A DNA stretch of 64,000 nucleotides from Petrimonas sulfuriphila (GTDB lineage: Bacteria; Bacteroidota; Bacteroidia; Bacteroidales; Dysgonomonadaceae). Positions 33,925 to 42,475 of the stretch are shown one piece after another. The stretch's first letter is position 1. Every line of letters begins with the position of its first letter. The translations under genes were made by a program, and so were the position numbers. The stretch lies in NCBI RefSeq assembly GCF_051201015.1, contig NZ_JBPEHI010000001.1. The stretch is one strand, 5' to 3'. Below the pieces are notes generated by a model that saw only the letters and a list, made by a program, of their open reading frames with translations, was not told where the DNA came from and did not search any database.

Positions 33925-36744
33925 TCATAACTCTTCCTTCAGGTACTTTGCCGTATAGCTACCTTTGTGCTTAATTATTTCTTCGGGTGTTCCTGTGGCA
34001 AGCACGTTCCCTCCTTTTTCCCCACCCTCGGGACCAAGATCGATGATGTAATCGGCACACTTGATGATGTCGAGATTGTGTTCGATAACAATCACTGTAT
34101 TTCCCTTGTCCACCAGTTTATTGAGTACTCCCAATAAAATTCTGATGTCCTCGAAATGTAATCCTGTAGTGGGCTCATCCAGTACGTAAAGGGTATTTCC
34201 GGTGTCGGTCCGGGCCAGTTCGGCCGCAAGTTTTACCCGTTGGCTTTCTCCGCCCGAGAGGGTTGTGGACGATTGTCCGAGCTTGATATATCCCAGTCCC
34301 ACCTCCTGAAGCACCTTTATCTTATGCAGGATGTTGGGAATGTTTTCGAAGAAATCTACCGCCTCGTTGATCGACATGTTGAGTACGTCGGCAATGGATT
34401 TCCCTTTAAACCGTACTTCCAGTGTTTCCCGGTTGTATCTTTTCCCATGGCATCCTTCACAGGGAACCATTACATCGGGTAGAAAATTCATTTCCAGTGT
34501 TTTATATCCATTCCCTCCACAGGTTTCGCAACGTCCTCCTTTTACGTTGAATGAGAATCGTCCGGGTTTGTAACCGCGGATTTTTGCTTCGGGCATTCCG
34601 GAAAACAGGGTGCGGATATCGCTGAACACACCCGTGTAAGTTGCAGGATTCGAGCGGGGAGTCCTCCCGATGGGAGACTGGTCCACACTAACTACTTTGT
34701 CTACATTTTTTATGCCGTGCACCTCCTTGTATGGCATCGGGTCTTTCAGGGAACGGTAGAATTTCTGGCTCAGGATAGGTTGCAACGTTTCGTTGATAAG
34801 CGTAGATTTGCCGCTCCCCGACACTCCTGTTACGCATATGAATGTTCCCAACGGAAATCGTACGGTGACATTTTTCAGGTTGTTGCCAGTTGCGCCTTCG
34901 ACAATCAATGTTTTGCCGTTTCCTTTGCGCCGTTTCCCGGGAATCTTGATTTCTATTTTTCCGTTCAGGTAATTGGAGGTTAGCGTATTCTTCTTGAGCA
35001 TCTCTTCGGGAGTGCCTTCAAAAACCACTTCGCCTCCTTTTTGTCCGGCAAACGGACCCATGTCTACCACATAGTCGGATGCAAGCATCATGTCTTTATC
35101 GTGCTCGACCACCACTACGGAGTTGCCTGAATCGCGCAGTTTTTTCAACGAATCGATCAGCCGGTGGTTATCCCGTTGATGCAATCCGATACTGGGTTCA
35201 TCCAGGATATACAATACGTTTACCAATTGCGAACCGATCTGCGTAGCCAGCCGGATACGCTGGCTTTCCCCGCCCGAGAGCGATGCCGATGCGCGGGAAA
35301 GGGAAAGGTAACCCAGTCCGACATCAATAAGAAAGCGCAACCGCGAAAGAATCTCCTTGTTGATCTCTTCGGCAATGAGCTGCTGTTTTTCTGAAACGTG
35401 ATCACCGGCATCTACAATCCAGTCGTGCAGCTGTTGGATATCCATGTGCGACAACTCAGCAATGTTCTTGCCGTTAATTTTGAAGTGAAGTGCTTCCCGG
35501 TTGAGCCGTTGCCCGTTACACTCCGGACAAACCGACGTCGATATGAATTGTCCCGCCCATTTTTGCGCAGAAGCCGATGCGTCATCATCCTGTTGCATAT
35601 CGATGTACTTGGCAATTCCTTCGTAACTTACCATGTAGTTGGAGTTACCCAATGACTCATTTTTGATTTTCAGGCGTTCGTCGGTACCGTAGATAATTTC
35701 GTCGATAGCATCTTGCGGGATATCCCGGATGGGCGTCTGCAGCGTAACTCCGTATTTTTCGCAAATGGCAGCCACTTGCCAGAAAAACAGGTTGCTTTTT
35801 TCTTTTCCTAGCGGCACGATTCCGCCTTTGGCAATACTTATGGAGGGATCGGGGATGACCTTTTCCGTATCGATGGAGTCGATGGTCCCTATCCCTTTGC
35901 ATTTGGGGCATGCGCCTAATGGTGAGTTGAACGAGAAATTGTGCGGAGCGGGTTCGTTGTAGGATAATCCGGTGGTAGGGCACATTAACTCGCGGCTGTA
36001 GTGGCGCACCTCGCCGGACACGGTGTCCTGGATGAGTATCAGCCCCGAACCCTGCTTCATGGCAGTCCTGACACTCGATCTGAGCTTATCTTCAAACTTG
36101 TTGGACACGGCTAGTTTGTCCACCAGTACTTCGATGCTGTGGTTCTTGTACCTGTCCAGCTTCATCCCCGGCAGAATTTCCCGGATCTCGCCGTCCACGC
36201 GGACACTGATAAATCCCTTTTTCCGGATTTGCTCAAACAACTCTTTGTAATGTCCTTTCCTGTTTCGTATAACGGGTGCGAGGATGTATATTTTTTTTCC
36301 GGCATACCGGGTTAAGATCAGTTCCAGAATTTGCTCTTCGGTATATTTTACCATTTTCTCGCCCGTAATGTAGGAGAACGCTTCTCCGGCACGGGCATAA
36401 AGCAACCGTAGGAAGTCGTAAATTTCTGTGGTGGTGCCAACGGTAGAACGTGGATTTCGGTTGGTGGTTTTTTGTTCGATGGAAATGACGGGGCTTAATC
36501 CGGTAATTTTATCCACATCGGGACGTTCCATTTTGCTTAAAAATCCACGGGCATAGGCCGAAAATGTTTCTATATAACGCCGTTGCCCTTCGGCAAAAAC
36601 GGTGTCGAAGGCCAGGGACGACTTGCCGCTTCCGCTCAATCCGGTAATAACCGTAAGTGAATCGCGCGGGATGGTTACGTCAATATTTTTGAGGTTGTGT
36701 ACGCGTGCGCCATACACTTCAATACGTTCTGTCTCAGGAGTCAT
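33925..36744 (-). CDS. uvrA: Excinuclease ABC subunit A
   Basis: The 939-residue DNA-damage recognition ATPase of nucleotide excision repair has two ABC modules. Walker A sites are GLSGSGKSSLAFD (N-terminal) and GVSGSGKSTLINE (C-terminal), with signatures LSGGESQRIRLATQIG and LSGGESQRVKLAAELA. Zinc-finger cysteines appear as CPKCKGIG and CETCGGNGYKTLE. ATG 36744 was chosen over 36768 because a -7 box (36766-36773) overlaps the upstream start and transcription would begin near 36760. It is 40 bp downstream of the transglycosylase gene on the same strand. Confidence 0.95.
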   Translation of the reverse strand: MTPETERIEVYGARVHNLKNIDVTIPRDSLTVITGLSGSGKSSLAFDTVFAEGQRRYIETFSAYARGFLSKMERPDVDKITGLSPVISIEQKTTNRNPRSTVGTTTEIYDFLRLLYARAGEAFSYITGEKMVKYTEEQILELILTRYAGKKIYILAPVIRNRKGHYKELFEQIRKKGFISVRVDGEIREILPGMKLDRYKNHSIEVLVDKLAVSNKFEDKLRSSVRTAMKQGSGLILIQDTVSGEVRHYSRELMCPTTGLSYNEPAPHNFSFNSPLGACPKCKGIGTIDSIDTEKVIPDPSISIAKGGIVPLGKEKSNLFFWQVAAICEKYGVTLQTPIRDIPQDAIDEIIYGTDERLKIKNESLGNSNYMVSYEGIAKYIDMQQDDDASASAQKWAGQFISTSVCPECNGQRLNREALHFKINGKNIAELSHMDIQQLHDWIVDAGDHVSEKQQLIAEEINKEILSRLRFLIDVGLGYLSLSRASASLSGGESQRIRLATQIGSQLVNVLYILDEPSIGLHQRDNHRLIDSLKKLRDSGNSVVVVEHDKDMMLASDYVVDMGPFAGQKGGEVVFEGTPEEMLKKNTLTSNYLNGKIEIKIPGKRRKGNGKTLIVEGATGNNLKNVTVRFPLGTFICVTGVSGSGKSTLINETLQPILSQKFYRSLKDPMPYKEVHGIKNVDKVVSVDQSPIGRTPRSNPATYTGVFSDIRTLFSGMPEAKIRGYKPGRFSFNVKGGRCETCGGNGYKTLEMNFLPDVMVPCEGCHGKRYNRETLEVRFKGKSIADVLNMSINEAVDFFENIPNILHKIKVLQEVGLGYIKLGQSSTTLSGGESQRVKLAAELARTDTGNTLYVLDEPTTGLHFEDIRILLGVLNKLVDKGNTVIVIEHNLDIIKCADYIIDLGPEGGEKGGNVLATGTPEEIIKHKGSYTAKYLKEEL

Positions 36745-36765
36745 TTTGTTGAAAATACGAACCTG

Positions 36766-36773
36766 CAAAGGTA
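36766..36773 (-). promoter_or_regulatory. -7 box for uvrA
   Basis: TACCTTTG on the minus strand, 22 bp before the chosen start codon. It overlaps the more upstream in-frame ATG and so decides the start. Confidence 0.5.
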
Positions 36774-36783
36774 GTGAAAAAGA

Positions 36784-37755
36784 TCATCTTGCGATCCATC
36801 GTTCGTCGTGAATTTTTATTTTCTCCCCTTTTTTGTAGTAGAGGCTTTCCCGGGTGGGGATAAGGACAGTATAGTTTTTTCCTGATTTATTGGTGAGCTT
36901 GGCATCGCGGAGCCACGAATTGAAATCCTTTAGTTGGGCATAGGTGATGCCGTTCTCTTTGGCAAACGATGCCAGGCTTGGAATGGCCGAGGAAACCATG
37001 ACTTCCTTGAACTCCATGGGTTTGTACAGTTGATCGCTACGAAGGACAAATCCGTATTGTGCCGGGTTTTCAAACAGGGTTTTAATAGCCAGCATACGGA
37101 AATAATAACGGGTTGTTTCTTCCACCAGCCATAAATCGAGCGCTTTGTCGGTTTGCTGCTTGGTGAACTCGCTGGTGATCCTTGCTTGTCCTCCGTTGTA
37201 GGACAAGGCGGCAGCGCTCCACGAACCGAGCTTCCGGTACGCGTCTTTGAGGTACCGGCAAGCGGCGACGGTTGATTTCTCGATGTGGTAACGCTCATCC
37301 ACTTCGGGCGATACCTCAAGTCCGAATTGTTGAGCTGTACCCGACATAAACTGCCACAATCCGCTAGCACGGGCCGGTGAGACCGCCCGGGGGTCGAGGC
37401 TGCTTTCAATCACGGCAAGGTATTTTATATCATCCGGCACCCCTTCCCGTTTTAAAATAGGCTCGATCACCGGGAAGATACGGTTTGCGCGTTTGAAGAG
37501 GAGCAGGGTGGTGGAGTGAAAGTAGGTGAAACTGTTCAGTTCGCGGTCCATCCGCTCGTGGAGATCGTACCGGTCGAACACGATCTTTTCACCCGCGAAC
37601 ATCATCTCTCCGGGAACATCAACCGATGCCGTCATGGAGAGTACTTGCGGACGTTCCAGTTCTACTTTCTCCGAATCGTTGTTCGACAAGGTCATAACTG
37701 TGATAATACTCACGGCTACAATAGCTAAAAAAATGTATATGATGTTTCTTTTCAT
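36784..37755 (-). CDS. MltD-like lytic transglycosylase
   Basis: The 323-residue protein has an N-terminal membrane anchor (about 4-23) and an SLT domain (about 95-230). The catalytic Glu117 is in AVIESSLDPRAVS, followed by GLWQFMSGTAQQFGL and ALSYNGGQARI, the standard SLT motifs. A C-terminal segment (about 245-320) containing SLASFAKENGITYAQLKDFNSW looks like a diverged peptidoglycan-binding LysM-like repeat. The enzyme cleaves peptidoglycan strands to anhydro-muropeptides in the periplasm. It ends 40 bp before uvrA. Confidence 0.9.
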   Translation of the reverse strand: MKRNIIYIFLAIVAVSIITVMTLSNNDSEKVELERPQVLSMTASVDVPGEMMFAGEKIVFDRYDLHERMDRELNSFTYFHSTTLLLFKRANRIFPVIEPILKREGVPDDIKYLAVIESSLDPRAVSPARASGLWQFMSGTAQQFGLEVSPEVDERYHIEKSTVAACRYLKDAYRKLGSWSAAALSYNGGQARITSEFTKQQTDKALDLWLVEETTRYYFRMLAIKTLFENPAQYGFVLRSDQLYKPMEFKEVMVSSAIPSLASFAKENGITYAQLKDFNSWLRDAKLTNKSGKNYTVLIPTRESLYYKKGEKIKIHDERWIAR

Positions 37756-37929
37756 CGGTAAGGAATGTTATAATACGGATTTATTTGTGTCAAATATACA
37801 ACTATATTAAAAATACTCCAACTATTCATTAAACTTTCTCATGCGTTGCGATCGATTCATGGGTTCTCTTATAATTAGCGTTGATTGGTTAGGGTGTAAC
37901 CCAAGCAGGATACAGGACAGAAAGAAAAA

Positions 37930-37962
37930 AGGGCATGACGGCAAAGCCGGCACACCCTTTCA
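37930..37962 (-). terminator. Terminator of eno
   Basis: AAAGGG..., with inner CGGC-AAA-GCCG, pairs with ...CCCTTT, leaving small internal mismatches. It lies 20 bp past the eno stop codon and is followed by T residues on the minus strand. Confidence 0.7.
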
Positions 37963-37981
37963 CTGTTGATGGTTTTTTCTC

Positions 37982-39265
37982 TTATCTGATTTTCTTGTAT
38001 CCGTAAACGGCTCTGTCGCCCAATTCTTCTTCAATGCGGAGCAGCTGGTTGTATTTAGCCATACGGTCTGAGCGGCTCAGCGATCCTGTTTTGATTTGTC
38101 CGGCATTGGTAGCTACGGATATATCGGCGATGGTAGCATCTTCGGTTTCGCCTGAGCGGTGAGATGTTACGCTGGTGTATCCGTGGCGGTGTGCCATCTC
38201 GATGGCGTTTAACGTTTCGGTCAGTGTCCCGATCTGGTTTACCTTGATAAGAATGGAGTTTGCACAACCCAGTTCAATCCCTTTGCGCAGGAAGTCGACG
38301 TTTGTTACAAACAAATCGTCACCTACCAGTTGGCATTGCCCTCCGATTTTATCGGTCAGAAGTTTCCATCCGTCCCAGTCGTTTTCGTGCATCCCGTCTT
38401 CGATGGAGTCGATCGGGTAGTTGGTGATAAGTTCCTGCAGGTATTCAGCTTGCTCGGCCGAAGTACGTTTTTTACCGTTGGGGCCTTCAAATTTGGAGTA
38501 ATCGTAAACGCCGTCTTTATAGAATTCAGAAGCGGCACAGTCGAGAGCAATCTTTACATCTTTACCCGGCTCGTAGCCTGCATTTTTAATAGCGGTAAGA
38601 ATGGATTCCAATGCTTCTTCGGTTCCTCCGGCCAGGTTCGGGGCAAAGCCGCCTTCATCTCCTACAGCAGTGCTGAGCCCTTTGTCGTGAAGCACTTTTT
38701 TGAGTGCATGGAAAACCTCAGCACCCATCCGAAGTCCTTCGCGGAAAGAATTCGCTCCAACCGGACGAATCATAAATTCCTGGAAAGCGATGGGGGCGTC
38801 GGAGTGAGAACCGCCGTTGATGATATTCATCATGGGAACGGGCAACACGTAAGTATTTGTTCCGCCGATGTAGCGATACAGGGGCAATCCTAAATAATTG
38901 GCTGCAGCCTTTGCTACGGCAAGCGAAACGCCCAGAAGTGCGTTGGCACCTAAGTTCGATTTGGTTTTTGTTCCGTCGAGCTCGAGTAGCCTGGCATCGA
39001 TTTGTGTTTGTTCCAGTACATTTGTTCCCACCAATGCCGGGGCAATAACATCGTTGATGTTTGCCACCGCTTTCAAAACACCTTTACCCAGGTATCTCTT
39101 TTTGTCGCCATCGCGAAGCTCCAGCGCTTCGTTTTCACCGGTTGATGCTCCCGAAGGGACTGCAGCGCGTCCAAACGCACCCGACTCCGTTAATACGTCA
39201 ACCTCTACTGTGGGATTGCCTCTGGAATCCAACACTTCACGTCCTAAAATACTTACAATTCTCAT
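37982..39265 (-). CDS. eno: Enolase
   Basis: The 427-residue glycolytic enzyme converts 2-phosphoglycerate to phosphoenolpyruvate. Signatures include RGNPTVEVDV near the N-terminus, the loop GASTGENEALELRDGDK, NGGSHSDAPIAFQEFMI, the metal site SIEDGMHENDW, and the family signature ILIKVNQIGTLTET, with SHRSGETEDATIAD after it. Length is normal. It is transcribed alone, with a -7 box at 39359-39366 and a terminator downstream. Cytoplasmic. Confidence 0.97.
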   Translation of the reverse strand: MRIVSILGREVLDSRGNPTVEVDVLTESGAFGRAAVPSGASTGENEALELRDGDKKRYLGKGVLKAVANINDVIAPALVGTNVLEQTQIDARLLELDGTKTKSNLGANALLGVSLAVAKAAANYLGLPLYRYIGGTNTYVLPVPMMNIINGGSHSDAPIAFQEFMIRPVGANSFREGLRMGAEVFHALKKVLHDKGLSTAVGDEGGFAPNLAGGTEEALESILTAIKNAGYEPGKDVKIALDCAASEFYKDGVYDYSKFEGPNGKKRTSAEQAEYLQELITNYPIDSIEDGMHENDWDGWKLLTDKIGGQCQLVGDDLFVTNVDFLRKGIELGCANSILIKVNQIGTLTETLNAIEMAHRHGYTSVTSHRSGETEDATIADISVATNAGQIKTGSLSRSDRMAKYNQLLRIEEELGDRAVYGYKKIR

Positions 39266-39358
39266 GTCGTTTTTAATTTTTATATTGAAAAATTTAGTTC
39301 TAAATGATTGTTTAATAACCTAATATTAGCGAAAAGTCTGTTTTTACAAATTAACGTA

Positions 39359-39366
39359 CAAATATA
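39359..39366 (-). promoter_or_regulatory. -7 box for eno
   Basis: TATATTTG on the minus strand, 94 bp before the start codon. Confidence 0.4.
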
Positions 39367-39447
39367 CGTTTTTTTTGTTTATCCGGCCGGGGTTCTGACG
39401 TTAAATATTGCTTACGCAGCAAATAATTTCATGCTGCAATCTTATGT

Positions 39448-40059
39448 TTATAACGCCTGCGACTGGATTGATGTTATCAGCGCATTAAGGTTCGACGTGA
39501 TGAGACGAACAGCAATAGCTAAGAGGATTACCCCGAAAAATTTACGTAAAATAAAAACGCCGCCTACCCCCATCAATCTTTTCACTCCATCTAAATAACG
39601 CAACACCACATAGACAAAAGCAATGTTCAGGATTACAGCGATGATAATGTTGATCGTGTTGTACTCGGCACGCATAGCCAAAAGCGTTGTGAAGGTCCCG
39701 GGGCCGGTAATCAGTGGAAAAACCACCGGTACAAGCGTTGCCGAACCGTTTCCGGAAGTGTTTTCGTCAATTTTAAATATTTCTACGCCGAAAATCATTT
39801 CGATGGAAATAATCAAAATCACCAGTGCGCCAGCGATTGCGAACGACGAAAGATCCACCTGGAAAAGTTTGAGTATGGCCTCTCCTATGAAAAGAAACAT
39901 GATGAGGATGATGGTCGAATAAAACGAGGCCTTGAACGGCTCAATGGTTTTATTCTGACTCCTAAGGTTCAGGAATATAGGAACTGAGCCCGTTGCGTCA
40001 ATAATGGCGAACAGGACCAGGAAGGCACTGATTATTTCTACAAAATTAAATCCGAGCAT
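39448..40059 (-). CDS. MarC family inner-membrane protein
   Basis: The 203-residue protein has six predicted membrane helices and the MarC/UPF0056 pattern, with FAIIDATGSVPIFLNL near the N-terminus and VVFPLITGPGTFTTLLA in the middle. Once linked to multiple antibiotic resistance, the family has no proven transport function. It is 66 bp downstream of the glycosyltransferase gene on the same strand. Confidence 0.9.
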   Translation of the reverse strand: MLGFNFVEIISAFLVLFAIIDATGSVPIFLNLRSQNKTIEPFKASFYSTIILIMFLFIGEAILKLFQVDLSSFAIAGALVILIISIEMIFGVEIFKIDENTSGNGSATLVPVVFPLITGPGTFTTLLAMRAEYNTINIIIAVILNIAFVYVVLRYLDGVKRLMGVGGVFILRKFFGVILLAIAVRLITSNLNALITSIQSQAL

Positions 40060-40125
40060 ACCGGGAACATTTTTTTGATAACCTTTGTTAAACCGGGTGC
40101 AAAGTTATTAAAAAAGAGCCAATTC

Positions 40126-41313
40126 TCAAAATGAACGGTTCGATTTCTCGATCTGTCGGGAAAGGGCGTCGTAAGAAAAGTATGTTGGGTGGGAAAAATT
40201 CAGGTATTTTATGATCTTGAAAGCATTGAAATGGTGAAAAAATCGTTTTTCGAAGGCTTGAAATGTGGCACTGTTCCGGTTGCATTCTTCAATCTCGGAA
40301 ACCACATCGTTCTTTTCAGAAAATTCAATTATCGCCGGATGCAACAGGGATATTCTCTGCCGGATAAACCCGGTGTCCTGTTTAAAGAAAGATTGCCGCA
40401 GGTCAAAAAAATCTTTTAACGCTAGAAAAGCGTTGAAGTGATAAGTTTTCATCTGTCCATCAGGTTCGTCTGCAATTTTTTGCAACGCCGGGCCTGTACC
40501 GAACGGGATCCTGTCGGAATACCGTGCCATGGGATAAACAAAAACATCGTCCAGCCTTTCGACTCTTCCGAATGCAAAAACTTTTTGCAGGAAATAAAAA
40601 TCTTCACCGCCCTGTTGTCGTCCCATTCCTCCGACACGTACATGGGCATCCGCTGCAACTGAAAATGCCGAGCCGATAGTGTGATGCGGGTATGGAAATC
40701 CAATAAACCGCAGCATTTGGCTGAAATAACGGATGTGTTGCTCGTATTGGCGAACGGCGTTTTCGAGTTTTTTATCGTTGGTTTCAATCCGGTGACGGAA
40801 ATTCTGTATTGTACAGCAGGGAGGGCCTGTTTGCCGGTAGGCAGTCGAAATACCGGTCAGGAAATTAGGAGAGACGGTACAGTCGGCATCCAGGGAGATT
40901 ATTATCCCTTCCGGGTTTTGTGTGTTCAGGAAATGTTCGACAGCCAGGTCCATTCCGATTTTTCGGGCAAGACCCACGCCGGCATGTTTTCGGGGAAGAT
41001 CTTCGAAGATCAACGGGAAAAACCGAAGGATGTCCCGGTTGTTTTCAGCAGCAAATGCAGTGATTTCGTCGTACGTTTTTCTGTTTTGAAGAACAACTTC
41101 CTTTTCCGAACGGACACTTGAGTTAATGATCACTGTCACCACTGTTTTCGCTTTTGGTGTTGCAGACTGGCAAAGATTCCGCAAGGTGGCCAACACGTCT
41201 TTCTCATCGTAACACGGTATAACCACGACCGCGTCGGCAGCAACATCCTGTGGAAGCCTGGTTTGCAGGTACTCGGGTTTTTGTATTTCCAGATAGGCTC
41301 GCCAGTGTTTCAT
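40126..41313 (-). CDS. Family 2 glycosyltransferase
   Basis: The 395-residue protein has a GT-A fold. VVVIPCYDEKDVLATLRNL begins the nucleotide-binding strand. LARKIGMDLA and SLDADCTVSPNFL (about 140-152) contain the metal-binding DxD-type motif. GGEDFYFLQKV near residue 235 is the catalytic-base region. No membrane helices are obvious, so it is probably cytoplasmic or peripheral. Donor and acceptor sugars are unknown, and it is not in a recognisable glycan cluster. The start is 19 bp after a strong terminator. Confidence 0.85.
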   Translation of the reverse strand: MKHWRAYLEIQKPEYLQTRLPQDVAADAVVVIPCYDEKDVLATLRNLCQSATPKAKTVVTVIINSSVRSEKEVVLQNRKTYDEITAFAAENNRDILRFFPLIFEDLPRKHAGVGLARKIGMDLAVEHFLNTQNPEGIIISLDADCTVSPNFLTGISTAYRQTGPPCCTIQNFRHRIETNDKKLENAVRQYEQHIRYFSQMLRFIGFPYPHHTIGSAFSVAADAHVRVGGMGRQQGGEDFYFLQKVFAFGRVERLDDVFVYPMARYSDRIPFGTGPALQKIADEPDGQMKTYHFNAFLALKDFFDLRQSFFKQDTGFIRQRISLLHPAIIEFSEKNDVVSEIEECNRNSATFQAFEKRFFHHFNAFKIIKYLNFSHPTYFSYDALSRQIEKSNRSF

Positions 41314-41331
41314 GATGCAAAAATAAAAAAT

Positions 41332-41355
41332 AAGGTTCTTTTTGCAAAGAACCTT
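41332..41355 (-). terminator. Terminator of ompH-like gene
   Basis: AAGGTTCTTT and AAAGAACCTT form a perfect 10-bp stem with a 4-nt loop. On the minus strand it is followed by ATTTTTTATTTTT. Confidence 0.9.
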
Positions 41356-41382
41356 ACTGTATTCATTTGATCAGGAAGATTA

Positions 41383-42051
41383 TTACTTGGTTTCGGTTGC
41401 AGCGGGAGTTTTTGTTCCTGCTCCCGTGTTGCTCGTAGAAGTCGCAGGGCCGTACTTTTTGTTCAGGAATTCGGTCACTTCTTTGGTAATATCGTATTTG
41501 TCGTCCGCAAAAAGAATGTTATCGGATCCCGTGTTGCTGTAGATGATCTGATAGCCTTTATCCTTGTTGAATTCCACTAAACGAACCTTTACTGTATCGG
41601 ATAATTCCATATTGAGTTTTTGCTGTTCAAGAGCAAATTCCTGACCCAACCTTTCAGCCATTTGCTGATATTCCTGCTGCATTCTTAAGATGCGTTGCTG
41701 CTCCTGCTCAGCTCTTTCCTGGCTCAGGAATGCGTTGTTTTGAAGCTTGCGCTGAAATTCCTGTGCAGCTGCATTCAGTTGACGTTCTTTTTGTGTCAGG
41801 CTTGCACGCGAGCTCTCTTCGGTTCTCATCAAGGCTTCGTTCAGGTCTTTTGCGAAGTTATAATTCATCAGAAGAGAATCTACATTCACATAGGCAACGG
41901 GTAGGGTAACGGAAGAATCGTTCATCTTCGTAATCAAATCTCCTTTTCTGGCGCCGCTTTTTCCCGGTGCGGAAGTAAAATGCAAGACGTATAAAATAAG
42001 GATTGCAACAGCTAAGATTGCCCCCAAAATATAGGCATTATTATTCTTCAT
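41383..42051 (-). CDS. OmpH/Skp-like periplasmic chaperone
   Basis: The 222-residue protein has an N-terminal membrane anchor or uncleaved signal (about 7-25), then VAYVNVDSLLMNYNFAKDL, the typical first strand and helix of the Skp family. A long coiled coil (about 70-155), rich in Gln, Glu and Arg, follows. The final region returns to the core (GYQIIYSNTGSDNILFADDKYDIT), with a low-complexity Thr/Ala tail. It would hold unfolded outer-membrane proteins in the periplasm. Bacteroidetes often encode several paralogues. Confidence 0.88.
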   Translation of the reverse strand: MKNNNAYILGAILAVAILILYVLHFTSAPGKSGARKGDLITKMNDSSVTLPVAYVNVDSLLMNYNFAKDLNEALMRTEESSRASLTQKERQLNAAAQEFQRKLQNNAFLSQERAEQEQQRILRMQQEYQQMAERLGQEFALEQQKLNMELSDTVKVRLVEFNKDKGYQIIYSNTGSDNILFADDKYDITKEVTEFLNKKYGPATSTSNTGAGTKTPAATETK

Positions 42052-42072
42052 TTTCTCAAAAAATTGTGTAGG

Positions 42073-42291
42073 TTAGACTTTTTCTTTTATTATTTTTTCA
42101 ATCAGACTTTCTCTGTTCGATGCTTCTCTGTCTTGCGATGTGGCACAGCTTATACCTCTGTCTCTCATGGCCTTACTTCCGCCAATATGTGTGTTGGGAA
42201 ACTCGCCTTTTTTTGTAAAAAAAACTTTTATACCCATTAGCATAATGGCTATAAAAAGGATAGCGATACCCAGGAGTAAAGTTTTTATCAT
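42073..42291 (-). CDS. Small conserved membrane protein with CxxxQDREA motif
   Basis: The 72-residue protein has one N-terminal membrane helix (about 4-24) and a soluble tail with PNTHIGGSKAMRDRGISCATSQDREA. This tail, including the single Cys and the QDREA end, is one I recognise from unnamed Bacteroidales proteins. The function is unknown. It lies 21 bp upstream of the ompH-like gene on the same strand and is probably cotranscribed, which links it to the envelope. A -7 box lies at 42313-42320. Confidence 0.65.
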   Translation of the reverse strand: MIKTLLLGIAILFIAIMLMGIKVFFTKKGEFPNTHIGGSKAMRDRGISCATSQDREASNRESLIEKIIKEKV

Positions 42292-42312
42292 TTAATTCTT
42301 AATTTTGTGGCG

Positions 42313-42320
42313 CAAAGATA
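42313..42320 (-). promoter_or_regulatory. -7 box for small membrane protein-ompH operon
   Basis: TATCTTTG on the minus strand, 22 bp before the start codon of the small membrane protein. Confidence 0.5.
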
Positions 42321-42475
42321 GTTTAAATAGCCAATTAAAACTCATTTTTCGTATTAAAGATGCTAAAATTTTCTGTTTTTTGCGATTTTCATTCCTGTTT
42401 TCCGACTAAAGCATAAACAAGAAAGCATTTTATATGTTAATATAGATTATACAGTTATTTTAAAAAACAGATCGT

